The notes: generated from the letters alone by a model not told the origin. A stretch of DNA of 44,894 nucleotides from an uncultured Myxococcales bacterium (GCA_937889515.1 CALAOV010000183.1:1-44894); one strand, 5' to 3'; numbered from the stretch's first letter, positions 7,890 through 20,781 are shown. Numbers and translations: made by a program.

Positions 7890-9796
7890 ACCGCGCCGCG
7901 CTGGCCGAGGCGCTCCGCCGCACCTACCTCCGCCTCGATCCGCGGAGCTTGGCGCTCGGCCGGATCGGGATCGGGCTGGTTCTGATCGCCGATCTCCTGC
8001 GCCGAATCCCCTGGCTGCGGGATTTTTACAGCAACGCGGGCCTGATCCCCAACCACACCGTGCTGTGGCGCCCGCCGTTTCCGCGGCTCTTCTCGATATT
8101 CTTCATGGCGTCCTTGCCGGAAGAGGCGGCGCTGCTGTTCGTGATCGCGTTCGTCTGCTTCTTCTGTCTGCTGATTGGCTACCGGACCAAGCTCTTCCAC
8201 GTGCTGTCGTTCGTGATGACGACCAGCCTGCACAACCGGATCATCTTCGCCGAGAACTGGGGCGGCGTGGCCCTGGGGGTGTTGCTGGTCTGGACGGCCT
8301 TCCTGCCGCTCGGGCGCCGATTCTCGGTCGATTCCCTGCTCGCCAGCCTGCGCGCGCGTCCGCACGAAACGACCGACGAGCTGGCGGCCGGCGTGCCGCC
8401 GCCGGACGAGCGCCCGGTGACCTCGCTGGCCGTCCTCGGCCTGCTCCTGCAGATCGCGGTGATCTACGGGTTCAACTACCTGCACAAGTCGGGGCAGACC
8501 TGGCGCCACGGCAGCGCGGTCCACTACGTCCTGTACCAGGAGCGGATCGTCACCTGGTTCGGGGTCTGGGTGCGCGAGCACGCTCCCTTCTCGTTCACCG
8601 AGCTGCTGACCCGCGGAACCCTGGTGCTGGAGGCTTCGGCGCCGATCCTGGTGTTGACGCCCATCTTCTGGCGCTGGACCCGCTTCGTCGCCGCGCTGCT
8701 GCTCGTGAGCCTGCACGTCGGCATCGCGCTGGTCGTCAACCTGGGGATCTTTTCGGCCGCGATGCTGGCCTTCCAGCCGTTTCTGATCACCGAGGCACAG
8801 TGGCGCCTCGGCGAACGGTGGGTTCCCCGTCGCGGGCGGGCGCGCACCGTGTTCTACGACGCCGACTGCGGCGTCTGCACCCTGGCGGTGCGCGTCCTCG
8901 CCCGGATGGACGTCCACCGGCGCCTGCGTTGGACCTCGAACCGCGATCCGGCGGCGCTCCCGGCGGGGGTCGACCCGTCGCTCCTCGACACGACCATCCT
9001 GGTGGTCGATCCGACGCGCGATCGGCGCTGGACGCGCTCCGACGCCTTCGCGGAGATCTTCGGGGCGCTGCCCCTCGGCCGCCTCTGGGCCTGGCCCTTG
9101 CGCTTGCCGCTGGTGCGCGCCGTGGCCGGCCGCGCCTACGACGCCTTCGCGCGCCACCGGACGTCGATCTCGATCTGGCTCGGTCTCGCCGCCTGCGATG
9201 TTCCGTCGCCGTCGCGTCCGGGCGCAGCCATCGCCGCCCCCACGCCGCTGCGCGCCTGGTTCGGTGCGCGTCTGCCGCTGCTGCGCGAGCTCGGCGTCGT
9301 GCTGGTGTTCGTCACGTTCGGGGCCGACGTCTCGATCGCGAACCCGGCCGTTCCGTCGGTCCTCCGTTTCGAGCGGCGTCCCGAATGGATGGTTGCCGCC
9401 GTCATGTATCCGCACCTCTTCGAGGGGTGGTCGCTGTTCTCGCCGGAGGCGCCGCTCACCGACGAGACGGTCTATATCGACGCGGTCACGCGCGACGGGC
9501 GGCACGTCGATCCCTACAACCAGGTGGGCAGCCGCGTGGCGACCGTGCCGCTCGACGACGTGCCGGTGCGCCTCGACCACTCGTCGTTCTGGTGCGACTA
9601 CACGCTGCGGATTCCGGATGCGGGCGTCTACCATCAGGCGCTCATCGAATGGATCCTGCGCTACCCGGAGCGGACGGGACATGCCGTCGACACCATAGTG
9701 AAGTTCGACGCCTACGTCGTCGAGCACGACAGCCCGGGTCCCGGGGAAACCCAGCCGCGCCACCCGCGCAAACGACGGTTTCTGAATTGGCCCTGA
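7886..9796 (+). CDS. HTTM-DCC fusion membrane protein, copy 1
   Basis: A 636-residue protein in three parts. Residues about 1-310 are an HTTM domain, the membrane domain related to vitamin K-dependent gamma-carboxylase; it has LDPRSLALGRIGIGL, FYSNAGLIPNHTVLW and the membrane-adjacent HKSGQTWRHGSAVHYVLYQ. Residues about 316-430 are a DCC (DUF393) thiol-oxidoreductase-like domain with FYDADCGVCTLAVRVLARMD, a CxxC site. Residues about 455-636 form a poorly characterised part with WSLFSPEAPLTDETVYIDAV. Its start overlaps the GT2 stop and it ends inside the start of a second copy of itself. Roles of bacterial HTTM-DCC fusions are not established; a redox-linked membrane modification enzyme is only a guess. 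The domain calls are strong. Confidence 0.85.
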   Translation: MNRAALAEALRRTYLRLDPRSLALGRIGIGLVLIADLLRRIPWLRDFYSNAGLIPNHTVLWRPPFPRLFSIFFMASLPEEAALLFVIAFVCFFCLLIGYRTKLFHVLSFVMTTSLHNRIIFAENWGGVALGVLLVWTAFLPLGRRFSVDSLLASLRARPHETTDELAAGVPPPDERPVTSLAVLGLLLQIAVIYGFNYLHKSGQTWRHGSAVHYVLYQERIVTWFGVWVREHAPFSFTELLTRGTLVLEASAPILVLTPIFWRWTRFVAALLLVSLHVGIALVVNLGIFSAAMLAFQPFLITEAQWRLGERWVPRRGRARTVFYDADCGVCTLAVRVLARMDVHRRLRWTSNRDPAALPAGVDPSLLDTTILVVDPTRDRRWTRSDAFAEIFGALPLGRLWAWPLRLPLVRAVAGRAYDAFARHRTSISIWLGLAACDVPSPSRPGAAIAAPTPLRAWFGARLPLLRELGVVLVFVTFGADVSIANPAVPSVLRFERRPEWMVAAVMYPHLFEGWSLFSPEAPLTDETVYIDAVTRDGRHVDPYNQVGSRVATVPLDDVPVRLDHSSFWCDYTLRIPDAGVYHQALIEWILRYPERTGHAVDTIVKFDAYVVEHDSPGPGETQPRHPRKRRFLNWP

Positions 9797-11847
9797 CCCG
9801 CGCCGCGTCGCTGCGCCGCCGCCTGGTCGATCACTATCTGACCATCGACGCGCGCAGCCTGGGGGTCGGACGCATCGGCCTGGCGCTGGTCCTGCTGTTC
9901 GATCTTCTGCGCCGGATTCCCGTCCTCACGCTTTTCTATTCCAACCAGGGGCTGCTGCCGAACCACACGCTGCTCTGGCGCCCGCCCACGCAGTGGATGT
10001 TCTCGTTTCTCTTCCTGGCGTCCCTGCCCGACGAGGCGGCGTTCTGTTTCATCCTGTGTGGCCTGGTCTACCTGGCCCTGCTGGTCGGCTGGCGGACGCG
10101 CCTCATGCAGTTCCTGGCGCTGGTCTGCGTGCTGAGCCTGCACGGTCGGGTCACCCTCCTCGAGAACGGCGGCGACTGGATGCTCGGCGAGCTGGCGCTC
10201 TGGACGGCGTTCCTGCCCCTCGGCCGCCGGTTCTCCCTGGACGCCCTGCGCGCCAGCCTCCGCCACCACCCCGAGACCACCGCCGCAGACCTCGCCAACC
10301 GCCACCCATCCGACCCCGGCCCCTCCATCGCCCCCGAGCTGGCCACCAGCGAACCCTCCCCGGGTCCCGAAAAAGGACAGATCGCGTCGGGGGAGGGTGG
10401 GCTTGGCCCACCCGAGCCCATCGCGGGGGGAGCGGGACCCTCCCAGGGTCCCGACTCGGTTGTAACGCTGGCGGCGTTCGCGCTGGTGCTGCAGCTCGCG
10501 ACCTCCTACTTCTTCAATGCCATCCAGAAAGGGGGCCCGACCTGGCGGCACGGATCGGCCGTGCACTACGTGCTCTACCAGAATCGGATGGTCACCTGGT
10601 TCGCCGTCTGGATGCGCGGGCACATGCCGCTCTGGTTTTCCCGTGTGCTCTCCTACTCGGCGCTGGCGACCGAGGGACTCTTGCCGGCGCTCTTGCTGGT
10701 GCCCATCCGGCGCGTCTGGACCCGGCGCGCCGCGATCCTGGCGATTGTGGGCCTGCACCTGGGGTTTCAATGCTTCATCAACCTGGGCGTTTTCTCCTGG
10801 GCCATGATCGGATACACGCCGTTTCTGCTCACGGCCGCCGACTGGTCGCTGTTCGCGCGGATGGCGGCGCGGCGCGGGCGTCGCCTGGTCGTCTATTTCG
10901 ACGCCGGGTGCGGGGTCTGTTTCCAGATCGCGCGGGTCCTGGCCCGGCTGGACCTCTGGGGACGACTGCGGTTCGTTTCGAGCGCCGAGGTGGGTCCCGA
11001 GGTGGAGGGGATGCCGCCCGAGCTCCTGCAGCGGACGATGGTGGTGGTGGACGGGGCGACCGGCCGCCGAACCACGCGCGCCCACGGCGTCGCGCAGATC
11101 CTGCGCGCACTTCCGTTCGGGTGGCTCTGGTCGCTGCCGCTGCGGCTGCCCGGACTGCGCGGCCTGGCGAACCTGGCCTACGACGCCTTCGCCCGCCGCC
11201 GGCAGACAATCTCCGGCTGGCTCGGCCTGGCGGCCTGCGGCGTCCCCGCTGCCGCGCCGGTGGTTCCGCCGCCCGAGCCTGCCCGTCCGCCGATCTTCGG
11301 GGCCCTGCGGCGCCTCTGGGCCCTGATGCGCGAGGGGGCCGTGCTGGCGATGATCGTCGTCCTCATTAGCGAGGCGCTGTTCATCAACCAGGCCGTTCCC
11401 AAGGTTCTGAAGTTCGAAGAGCCCCTGTGGATCAAGCGCCTCGTGGCCTACCCGCGTCTCATCCAGGCCTGGTCGATGTTCGCCTCCGACGCGCCGCTGG
11501 GCGACGAGACGGTGGTCGTCGAGGCGGTCACCGCCGACGGGCGGCAGGTCGACCCCTACAGCGAGGTCGCCAGCCGATATCGGTACCCCGGCATCGACGA
11601 GATCCCGGCGCGCCTCGACAACAATTCGTTCTTCTTCAATTACTCGGTCCGGATCCCCGACCAGAACGCGTACCACCAGGCTTTTCTGGAGTGGATCTTG
11701 GACTACCCGAAGCGTACCCACCGCCCGAGCGACCGGATCGTTCGCTTCGACGCCTACTGCGTGGAGAACGACAGCCCGCCCCCCGGGCAGACCCGACCGC
11801 ACAACCTCCGGCGGCGCATATTCCTTTCGTATCCGCCGGCGCGGTAG
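9787..11847 (+). CDS. HTTM-DCC fusion membrane protein, copy 2 (TTG start)
   Basis: Tandem paralogue of the preceding gene, 686 residues if begun at TTG 9787. The same three parts are present: HTTM (IDARSLGVGRIGLAL, FYSNQGLLPNHTLLW, QKGGPTWRHGSAVHYVLYQ), DCC (YFDAGCGVCFQIARVLARLD from about residue 364, CxxC kept) and the C-terminal part (WSMFASDAPLGDETVVVEAV). The frame stays open far upstream, but that part is an out-of-frame shadow of the previous genes. The paralogue's N-terminus aligns from about 9787, where TTG overlaps the upstream stop. It differs from copy 1 by some 40 extra residues (within about 185-225), rich in Pro, Gly, Ser and Glu and encoded by palindromic DNA. The exact start is uncertain. 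Confidence 0.82.
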   Translation: MALTRAASLRRRLVDHYLTIDARSLGVGRIGLALVLLFDLLRRIPVLTLFYSNQGLLPNHTLLWRPPTQWMFSFLFLASLPDEAAFCFILCGLVYLALLVGWRTRLMQFLALVCVLSLHGRVTLLENGGDWMLGELALWTAFLPLGRRFSLDALRASLRHHPETTAADLANRHPSDPGPSIAPELATSEPSPGPEKGQIASGEGGLGPPEPIAGGAGPSQGPDSVVTLAAFALVLQLATSYFFNAIQKGGPTWRHGSAVHYVLYQNRMVTWFAVWMRGHMPLWFSRVLSYSALATEGLLPALLLVPIRRVWTRRAAILAIVGLHLGFQCFINLGVFSWAMIGYTPFLLTAADWSLFARMAARRGRRLVVYFDAGCGVCFQIARVLARLDLWGRLRFVSSAEVGPEVEGMPPELLQRTMVVVDGATGRRTTRAHGVAQILRALPFGWLWSLPLRLPGLRGLANLAYDAFARRRQTISGWLGLAACGVPAAAPVVPPPEPARPPIFGALRRLWALMREGAVLAMIVVLISEALFINQAVPKVLKFEEPLWIKRLVAYPRLIQAWSMFASDAPLGDETVVVEAVTADGRQVDPYSEVASRYRYPGIDEIPARLDNNSFFFNYSVRIPDQNAYHQAFLEWILDYPKRTHRPSDRIVRFDAYCVENDSPPPGQTRPHNLRRRIFLSYPPAR
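10351..10454. repeat. GC-rich palindromic insert in frame in HTTM-DCC copy 2
   Basis: The segment contains two strong hairpins, GGGTGGGC-TTG-GCCCACCC (10395-10413) and CGGGACCCT-CCC-AGGGTCCCG (10433-10453). It is bounded by near-identical ends, ACCCTCCCCGGGTCCCGA and ACCCTCCCAGGGTCCCGA. The tandem paralogue lacks it, so it looks like an inserted palindromic element that preserved the reading frame between membrane segments. Confidence 0.55.
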
Positions 11848-11873
11848 GCCCTCGACATCCTGCGTCCGACATC

Positions 11874-11880
11874 TAAGAAT
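11874..11880 (+). promoter_or_regulatory. -10-like element for acnA
   Basis: TAAGAAT ends 6 nt before the ATG at 11887. No Shine-Dalgarno sequence intervenes, so a leaderless transcript is likely. Confidence 0.4.
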
Positions 11881-11886
11881 GTCGCC

Positions 11887-14607
<2,721 letters not shown>

Positions 14608-14613
14608 CCTCCG

Positions 14614-17600
14614 ATGGAGATTGTCGGCGGCGCCGCGCTGGTCCACACCCGTCTGCAGAAGCGCCTGGTCGCCGTCCGCCGGACCAATCCGGGGGTGCGC
14701 GCCCTCAGCGGTTCGTACCTCCACTTCGCAGACATCGACGGGACGCTGACGCCCGACGAGTCGCGCCTGCTCGAACAGCTGCTCCGCTACGGGCCGGCCG
14801 CCACCGTGGAGAGCGTGGGTCGGGAGACGGTGGCCTCCGGCCGGCGGCTCTTCGTCGTGCCGCGCCTGGGGACGATCTCGCCCTGGTCGTCGAAGGCGAC
14901 CGACATCGCGCACACCTGCGGGCTGCTGCGCGTGCGCCGTATCGAGCGGGGCATCAGCTACACGATCGGCGGTGAAGTGGCGGACGAGGCGGCGCTGGCC
15001 CGCGCGCTGCACGATCGGATGACCGAATCGGTGCTCGATCGCCCCAGCGAAGCGACCCGACTCTTTGAACGACAGGCGCGACGTCCGCTGGGGCGCATCG
15101 CGCTCGGCGACGACGGGCGCGTCGCCCTGGCCGCCGCCAACCAGACGCTGGGTCTGGCCCTCTCGCCCGACGAGATCGACTATCTGGTCGACGCCTATCG
15201 GACGCTGGGACGCGATCCGACCGACGTCGAGCTGATGATGTTCGCGCAGGCCAACAGCGAGCACTGCCGACACAAGATCTTCAACGCCGACTTCGTCATC
15301 GACGGCGAGCGCCAGCCGCTGTCGCTCTTTCAGATGATCCGGCGCAGCACCGAGACCAGCCCGGGTGGCGTCCTGTCGGCCTATCACGACAACGCGGCCG
15401 TCATCGAAGGCCGGGTGGCGGGGCGGTTCTTTCCAGATCCGCAGAGCGGCGTCTACGCGGCCCACTCGGAAGCCGTGCACATCTTGATGAAGGTCGAGAC
15501 GCACAACCACCCGACGGCGATCGCGCCCTACGCGGGCGCAGCGACCGGTTCGGGAGGCGAGATTCGCGACGAGGGCGCGACCGGTCGCGGCGCGCGACCC
15601 AAGGCGGGGCTCGCGGGCTTTTCCGTCTCGAACCTTCGCCTGCCGGGCGGTCCGAGACCGTGGGAACGCAACCACGGGAAGCCCGATCGGATCGCGAGCG
15701 CGCTCGAGATCATGCTGGAGGGACCGATCGGCGCCGCCGCCTTCAACAACGAGTTCGGGCGGCCCAACCTGTGCGGCTATTTCCGCACCTTCGAGCTGGA
15801 GGTCGACGGACCTTCGGGACGTGAGGTCCGCGGCTATCACAAGCCGATCATGGTCGCCGGCGGTTTCGGCAGCGTCCGCGCCGAGCTGGTCGACAAGGCC
15901 GAGATCCCGGCGGGGGCGCCGATCGTGGTGCTGGGCGGCCCGGCCATGCTGATCGGCCTCGGCGGGGGCGCCGCCTCATCCCTCTCCTCGGGCGCGTCCC
16001 AGGAGGACCTCGATTTCGCCTCGGTGCAGCGAGACAACGCCGAGATGCAGCGGCGCTGCCAGGAGGTGATCGACCGCTGCGCCGCGCTCGGCGAGGATAG
16101 CCCCATCCTGTCCATTCACGACGTGGGCGCCGGGGGCCTGTCGAACGCCTTGCCGGAGCTGGTCCACGGCAGCGAGCGGGGTGGATCGTTCGCGCTTCGC
16201 GACATCCCCAGCGCCGAACCGGGGCTCTCGCCGCTCGAGCTGTGGTGCAACGAGGCGCAGGAGCGCTACGTCCTCGCGATCGCGCCCGACAAGCTGCCGG
16301 CGTTCGCCGCGCTCTGCGCCCGCGAGCGTTGTCCGCACGCCGTCGTCGGCCACGCCACCGACGACGATCGCCTGGTGGTCGAGGACGCGCTGGCCGACGC
16401 GCCCCCCGACGCGCGCGCCATCGATCTGCCCCTGGGGGTGCTTCTCGGCAAGCCGCCGCGGACCACCCGCCAGGCCGCGCGCCGCCGGCCCGCCTCGGCG
16501 CCGTTTTCCACCGACCGGATCGATCTCGGGGAGGCCGTGCGACGGGTGCTGCGCCTGCCGACCGTCGCCGACAAGACCTTTCTGATCACGATCGGGGACC
16601 GCACCGTCGGCGGGCTCTCCGCGCGCGATCAGATGGTCGGCCGCTGGCAGGTGCCGGTGGCCGATGCGGCCGTCACCACCACCTCGTTCGACGTGACCAC
16701 CGGCGAGGCGATGGCGATGGGCGAGCGCGCGCCGGTCGCGCTGCTCGACGCGGCGGCCTCGGCGCGCCTGGCGGTTGCCGAAGCGATCACCAACATCGCC
16801 TCCGCGCCGATCGCCCGCCTCTCCGACGTGAGGCTGTCGGCCAACTGGATGGCGGCCGCCGGCCAGCCGGGCGAGGACGCCCAGCTCTACGACGCGGTCC
16901 GCGCCGTCGGCCTCGAGCTCTGCCCGGCGCTGGGGATCGCGATTCCGGTGGGGAAGGATTCACTGTCGATGCGGACCACCTGGGGCAGCGGCAGCGACGC
17001 CCGCAGCGTCACCGCGCCGCTGTCGCTCATCGTGAGCGCCTTCGCGCCGGTCACCGACGTGCGGCGCGCGCTCACGCCCGAGATTCCCGCGGAGGTCGGG
17101 CCGACCGAGCTGCTGCTGGTCGATCTGGGGCAGGGGAAGAATCGCCTGGGGGGCTCCGCGCTGGCGCAGGTCTACGGCGCGCTCGGCTCTGTCCCGCCCG
17201 ATCTGGACGATCCGGCGCACCTGGCCGGTTTCTTCGCCGCCATTCAGGAGCTGAACGAAGCGGAGCTGCTCTGCGCCTACCACGACCGCAGCGACGGCGG
17301 GCTCCTGGTCACCCTGCTCGAGATCGCGTTCGCGAGCGGCGTGGGGCTGGACCTCGACGTGACGCCGCTGGGCGCCGATTCGATCGCGGCGCTGCTCTCC
17401 GAGGAGCTCGGCGCCGTGATCGCCGCGCGCGCGCCCGACGTCGACCGCGTCTTGGCGGCGTTCACGCGTCACGGCCTGGGAGGCGCGATTCGGCGCCTGG
17501 GCGCCCCGCGTCCCGAGGATCGGATCGTCCTCCGCCGCGGGGCCACCGTCATCCTCGACGAGCGCCGGAGCTTCCTGCGTGGCGTCTGGTCCGACACCAC

Positions 17601-18525
17601 CCACGCGCTGCAGGCGTTGCGCGACGATCCGACCTGCGCCGACGAAGAGCAGGCCGGCCGCGTCCGCGCCAATAGCCCGGGCCTCTCGGTGCAGCTCGGC
17701 TTCGATCTCGACGAGGATGTCGCCGCGCCGGTCCGCGCCCGGGGTGGCGCGCGTCCCCGCGTGGCGATCCTGCGCGAGCAGGGGGTCAACGGCCAGATCG
17801 AAATGGCGGCCGCCTTCGATCGCGCCGGCTTCGAGGCGGTCGACGTGCACATGAGCGATCTGCTGGGCGGCTCTCTCGATCTGCGGGGGTTCAAGGGGTT
17901 GGCGGCTTGCGGCGGGTTTTCGTACGGCGACGTGCTCGGCGCCGGCCTGGGCTGGGCGAAGTCGATTCTCTTTCAACCGCGCGCCCGCGATCTCTTCACC
18001 GACTTCTTCGCGCGCCCGGACACCTTCTCGCTGGGCGTCTGCAACGGCTGTCAGATGTTGTCGGCCTGCAAGGATATCATCCCGGGCGCGGCGGCCTGGC
18101 CGCGCTTCGTGCGCAACCGGAGCGACCAGTTCGAGGCGCGTCTCGCGCTGGTGGAGGTGGCCAAGACCTCGTCGGTGCTCCTGACCGGGATGGCCGGTTC
18201 GCGAATTCCGATCTCGGTCGCACACGGGGAGGGGCGCGTCGAATTCTCCTCGGACGCCAGCCGCAACCAGCTGGAAGCCGCCGATCTCGTGGCCGCCCGC
18301 TTCGTCGACCACCTCGGCCGCGCCACCGAGCGTTACCCCGAAAACCCCAACGGCTCCCCGCACGGCATCACGGCCGTCACCAGCACCGACGGTCGGGCCA
18401 CCCTCTTCATGCCCCACCCGGAGCGGGTCTTCCGCGCCGTCCAGTATTCGTGGCGGCCCCGCGGCTGGCGCGAGGACGGTCCCTGGATGCGTCTCTTCCG
18501 CAACGCCCGCGTCTGGGTCGGATAG
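14614..18525 (+). CDS. purL: Phosphoribosylformylglycinamidine synthase, single-chain
   Basis: Fourth step of purine synthesis: FGAR plus glutamine and ATP gives FGAM. At 1303 residues it is the large one-chain form, as in E. coli (about 1295), not the split PurL/PurQ/PurS form. Visible parts: an N-terminal PurS-like domain, the linker with [15 protein letters not shown], the synthase halves with [20 protein letters not shown] and the [19 protein letters not shown] block, and a C-terminal class I glutaminase from about residue 1046 ([15 protein letters not shown]). The glutaminase has nucleophile Cys1143 in GVCNGCQM and the His1268-Glu1270 pair in MPHPERVF, so it looks intact. It begins 6 nt after the acnA stop, suggesting co-transcription, although the two pathways are unrelated. 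Confidence 0.97.
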   Translation: MEIVGGAALVHTRLQKRLVAVRRTNPGVRALSGSYLHFADIDGTLTPDESRLLEQLLRYGPAATVESVGRETVASGRRLFVVPRLGTISPWSSKATDIAHTCGLLRVRRIERGISYTIGGEVADEAALARALHDRMTESVLDRPSEATRLFERQARRPLGRIALGDDGRVALAAANQTLGLALSPDEIDYLVDAYRTLGRDPTDVELMMFAQANSEHCRHKIFNADFVIDGERQPLSLFQMIRRSTETSPGGVLSAYHDNAAVIEGRVAGRFFPDPQSGVYAAHSEAVHILMKVETHNHPTAIAPYAGAATGSGGEIRDEGATGRGARPKAGLAGFSVSNLRLPGGPRPWERNHGKPDRIASALEIMLEGPIGAAAFNNEFGRPNLCGYFRTFELEVDGPSGREVRGYHKPIMVAGGFGSVRAELVDKAEIPAGAPIVVLGGPAMLIGLGGGAASSLSSGASQEDLDFASVQRDNAEMQRRCQEVIDRCAALGEDSPILSIHDVGAGGLSNALPELVHGSERGGSFALRDIPSAEPGLSPLELWCNEAQERYVLAIAPDKLPAFAALCARERCPHAVVGHATDDDRLVVEDALADAPPDARAIDLPLGVLLGKPPRTTRQAARRRPASAPFSTDRIDLGEAVRRVLRLPTVADKTFLITIGDRTVGGLSARDQMVGRWQVPVADAAVTTTSFDVTTGEAMAMGERAPVALLDAAASARLAVAEAITNIASAPIARLSDVRLSANWMAAAGQPGEDAQLYDAVRAVGLELCPALGIAIPVGKDSLSMRTTWGSGSDARSVTAPLSLIVSAFAPVTDVRRALTPEIPAEVGPTELLLVDLGQGKNRLGGSALAQVYGALGSVPPDLDDPAHLAGFFAAIQELNEAELLCAYHDRSDGGLLVTLLEIAFASGVGLDLDVTPLGADSIAALLSEELGAVIAARAPDVDRVLAAFTRHGLGGAIRRLGAPRPEDRIVLRRGATVILDERRSFLRGVWSDTTHALQALRDDPTCADEEQAGRVRANSPGLSVQLGFDLDEDVAAPVRARGGARPRVAILREQGVNGQIEMAAAFDRAGFEAVDVHMSDLLGGSLDLRGFKGLAACGGFSYGDVLGAGLGWAKSILFQPRARDLFTDFFARPDTFSLGVCNGCQMLSACKDIIPGAAAWPRFVRNRSDQFEARLALVEVAKTSSVLLTGMAGSRIPISVAHGEGRVEFSSDASRNQLEAADLVAARFVDHLGRATERYPENPNGSPHGITAVTSTDGRATLFMPHPERVFRAVQYSWRPRGWREDGPWMRLFRNARVWVG

Positions 18526-18534
18526 CGCTCGCCG

Positions 18535-19083
18535 CTAAGGCGCGGTCGGTGCGGTAGACGTGGGGCAGGCGCGCTGGTCGGCGGGGAACCAGAGGGTGGT
18601 CGTTTCGGCGCAGGCCTTGGCCTGCCGCTCCGCAATCCGCTTGCCCCACTTCGAGGGCGCGCTGAGCTTGACCGGCAAGCACTTGCGATCCGGATCGCAC
18701 GAATAGGCGGCCCAGCCCTGGCTGTCCCCGACGCCGAGCGCGATGACGGTCACGGGGCCGATGGAGGCCATTGGAATGGCGAGCACGTACGACTTGCCGA
18801 GCTCGGGAAATCCCTTGGCGAGCACGCCCGCCGTGCATTTGCGGGTATCGTCCGTGGTCACCTCCTTGGCCGTGATCCCCTGACCGCCCCGATCGATGCA
18901 GGGCTGCGCGCCGTGCATCGGCCAGCTCTCGAGGCCGAGCGCCTTGTTCGCCACGACAATCGCCTCGGTCATCTCCTTGGCCACCCCCGGCGCCAGCTTG
19001 CTCGGCGCAGGCGCGCCCGCTCCGGTCGCCGCCGCCGTTGTTGTCGATAGCATCGCCACCGCGAAAAACGCTGTCCTGGTCAT
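18535..19083 (-). CDS. Exported six-cysteine protein of unknown function
   Basis: I do not recognise a family. The 182-residue protein begins with a short, clear signal-peptide-like segment (MTRTAFFAVAMLSTTTAAAT, likely cut near residue 20) and then has six cysteines at 62, 83, 129, 135, 158 and 173, an even number that would suit three disulphides in an oxidising compartment. The body is a mix of short hydrophobic strands (VLAIPMASIGPVTVIALGVG) and charged segments, with no lipobox and no further membrane helix. It converges on purL (9 nt between stops) and lies just downstream of the REC-HK-REC kinase gene, 12 nt after that stop, so the two may share a transcript; it also has its own -10-like element, inside the end of the kinase gene. 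Confidence 0.75.
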   Translation of the reverse strand: MTRTAFFAVAMLSTTTAAATGAGAPAPSKLAPGVAKEMTEAIVVANKALGLESWPMHGAQPCIDRGGQGITAKEVTTDDTRKCTAGVLAKGFPELGKSYVLAIPMASIGPVTVIALGVGDSQGWAAYSCDPDRKCLPVKLSAPSKWGKRIAERQAKACAETTTLWFPADQRACPTSTAPTAP

Positions 19084-19089
19084 GCGCCG

Positions 19090-19095
19090 AGTCTA
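19090..19095 (-). promoter_or_regulatory. -10-like element for the six-cysteine protein gene
   Basis: TAGACT on the minus strand ends 6 nt before the ATG at 19083. It lies in the gap immediately after the kinase gene's stop codon. No ribosome-binding sequence is seen. Confidence 0.35.
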
Positions 19096-20781
19096 CTACC
19101 GAGGATCGGTGGCCGGGTTGCTCGTCAGCGCCTCTTCGACCAGGCGCCTCAACCGGACGGTGTCGATCGGCTTGTCGATCCGGCGGTTGGGTGTCGCTTC
19201 CAGAAATTCGCGCGCGCCGGGCGTGAACGCGCCCCCGCTCATGAAGACCACCCGCGCGGCGATCTCCGGGAAGGCGCGCGAGAGCTCGGCGTGAAAGTCC
19301 ATACCGGTCATCTCGGGCATCATCAGATCGCACAGGATGAGGTCGAAGGACTCGCCCGCGGCAACGCGGATGAGGGCCTCCTTCGCGCGAGTGACGACGG
19401 TCACACGGTGCGGCGCCAGCAGCCGCTGCAGCACACGTCCCAGCGCCGGCTCGTCTTCGATCACCAGTACCGTCCCGATCCGGCCCGCTTCCGGGACCAC
19501 CGCCCGCACCGCGGGCATCTCGATGGTCCGACCTGAGCGCGCGCGCCGCAGGGCCACCCGAAAGGTGGTCCCTTCGCCGAGGCAGCTTTCGACCTCGATG
19601 CGTCCATCCATCGCGGTGAGGATCCGGTGGCAGATCGCGAGGCCCAAGCCCGTGCCGACCCCGATCGGCTTGGTGGTGAAGAACACGTCGAAGATGCGAG
19701 GCAGGACCTCGGCGCCGATTCCCGCGCCGGTGTCGGCGATGTCGATGGTCACCATTCCCCCTTCGATCGCCGTCGTGATGGTGATGCTGTTGTGGTCGGT
19801 CTGACCCTCGGGGATGGCTTGCGCCGCATTGACGAGGAGGTTCAGGAAGACCTGGCCGAGCCGCGCCTCGTTGGCGTCGACCAGCGGCACGCTGCCGAAC
19901 CGCCGCACCACCTTGGCCCGGTGGCGCAGCTCGTTGCGCGCCATGCGGATCGACGACTCGATTACCTTGTGGACATCCACCGGCTCGCGTCGGTCCTCCT
20001 CGGGCCGCGAGAAGACGCGCAGGTCGCGCACGATCAGCCGGACCCGCTCCGCGGCCTCCTCGGCGTCGCTCGTGGCGGCGCGCAGCGAGGCCACCGCGGA
20101 GGTCACCCGATCCATCGGCGCGCCCAGCGCCAGGCGCGTCGGGCCCGACAGCCCCTCGAGCTCGGCGGCGATCGCCTCGGCGTCCTGCCGCACCACTTGC
20201 AGGTTTCCCGCCACGACCGAGAGCGGGTTGTTGATCTCGTGCGCGACGCCCGCCGCGAGCGTCCCCACCGACGCCATACGATCGGAAATGAGAAGCTGTT
20301 CTTGGATCTTGCGCTGCTCGCCGCGCATGGTCGATTCGCGCAGCTCGCGCTCGATGGCGGCTACCAATCGGCGGAGGTGTCCTTTGAGCAGGAAGTCGTG
20401 GACGCCCGTGCGCATCGCGGTGACCGCCACCTCTTCCCCCACGGTCCCCGAAACGATGATGAAGGGAATGTCCAGGTTCAGGCCGCGGACGATCGCGAAG
20501 GCGTCCGGCGCGCTCAGCTGGGGCATCGAGTAGTCCGAGATGATCACATCCCAGTTCTCGCTGGTCAGCGTGGCGGTCAGGTCGGGGCCGGTCTGGACCC
20601 GTCGCGTGATCGGCTCGTAGCCGCCCCGGCGCAGCTCGCGAATGACCAGCTCGGCATCGTCGACGTTGTCTTCGACGAGAAGCGCTCGCAGCGGTTTCGA
20701 GCTCTGGGAAGGGATCGACACGACGTGACCATGCCTACCCGAGGTCATCCTCGAGTCCCCCCGGGCCGAACCTACGCTCAT
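19096..20781 (-). CDS. REC-histidine kinase-REC hybrid signalling protein
   Basis: Soluble hybrid sensor of 561 residues with no membrane helix. Residues about 32-145 are a receiver domain (VEDNVDD, phospho-acceptor Asp83 in ISDYSMP, conserved Lys in LLKGH). Next comes a HisKA domain with His181 in GVAHEINNPL. The HATPase has N317 in NLLVNAAQAI, DTGAGIG and GTGLGLAICHRI. A second receiver from about 436 has Asp485 in LCDLMMPEMTGMDF. The input is therefore probably phosphorylation of the first receiver by another kinase, with output to the second receiver or an unlinked partner, because no DNA-binding domain is present. The start at 20781 has GAGGGGG a few bases upstream; MTSGRHG at 20748 is an alternative. 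Confidence 0.9.
   Translation of the reverse strand: MSVGSARGDSRMTSGRHGHVVSIPSQSSKPLRALLVEDNVDDAELVIRELRRGGYEPITRRVQTGPDLTATLTSENWDVIISDYSMPQLSAPDAFAIVRGLNLDIPFIIVSGTVGEEVAVTAMRTGVHDFLLKGHLRRLVAAIERELRESTMRGEQRKIQEQLLISDRMASVGTLAAGVAHEINNPLSVVAGNLQVVRQDAEAIAAELEGLSGPTRLALGAPMDRVTSAVASLRAATSDAEEAAERVRLIVRDLRVFSRPEEDRREPVDVHKVIESSIRMARNELRHRAKVVRRFGSVPLVDANEARLGQVFLNLLVNAAQAIPEGQTDHNSITITTAIEGGMVTIDIADTGAGIGAEVLPRIFDVFFTTKPIGVGTGLGLAICHRILTAMDGRIEVESCLGEGTTFRVALRRARSGRTIEMPAVRAVVPEAGRIGTVLVIEDEPALGRVLQRLLAPHRVTVVTRAKEALIRVAAGESFDLILCDLMMPEMTGMDFHAELSRAFPEIAARVVFMSGGAFTPGAREFLEATPNRRIDKPIDTVRLRRLVEEALTSNPATDPR

Noticed and set aside
7711-11847. A 1378-codon open frame that looks like a giant fusion
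   Set aside because: Only the part from about 9787 is a real HTTM-DCC protein. The upstream 690 codons are an Arg/Pro/Ala-rich out-of-frame shadow of the GT2 and first HTTM-DCC genes.
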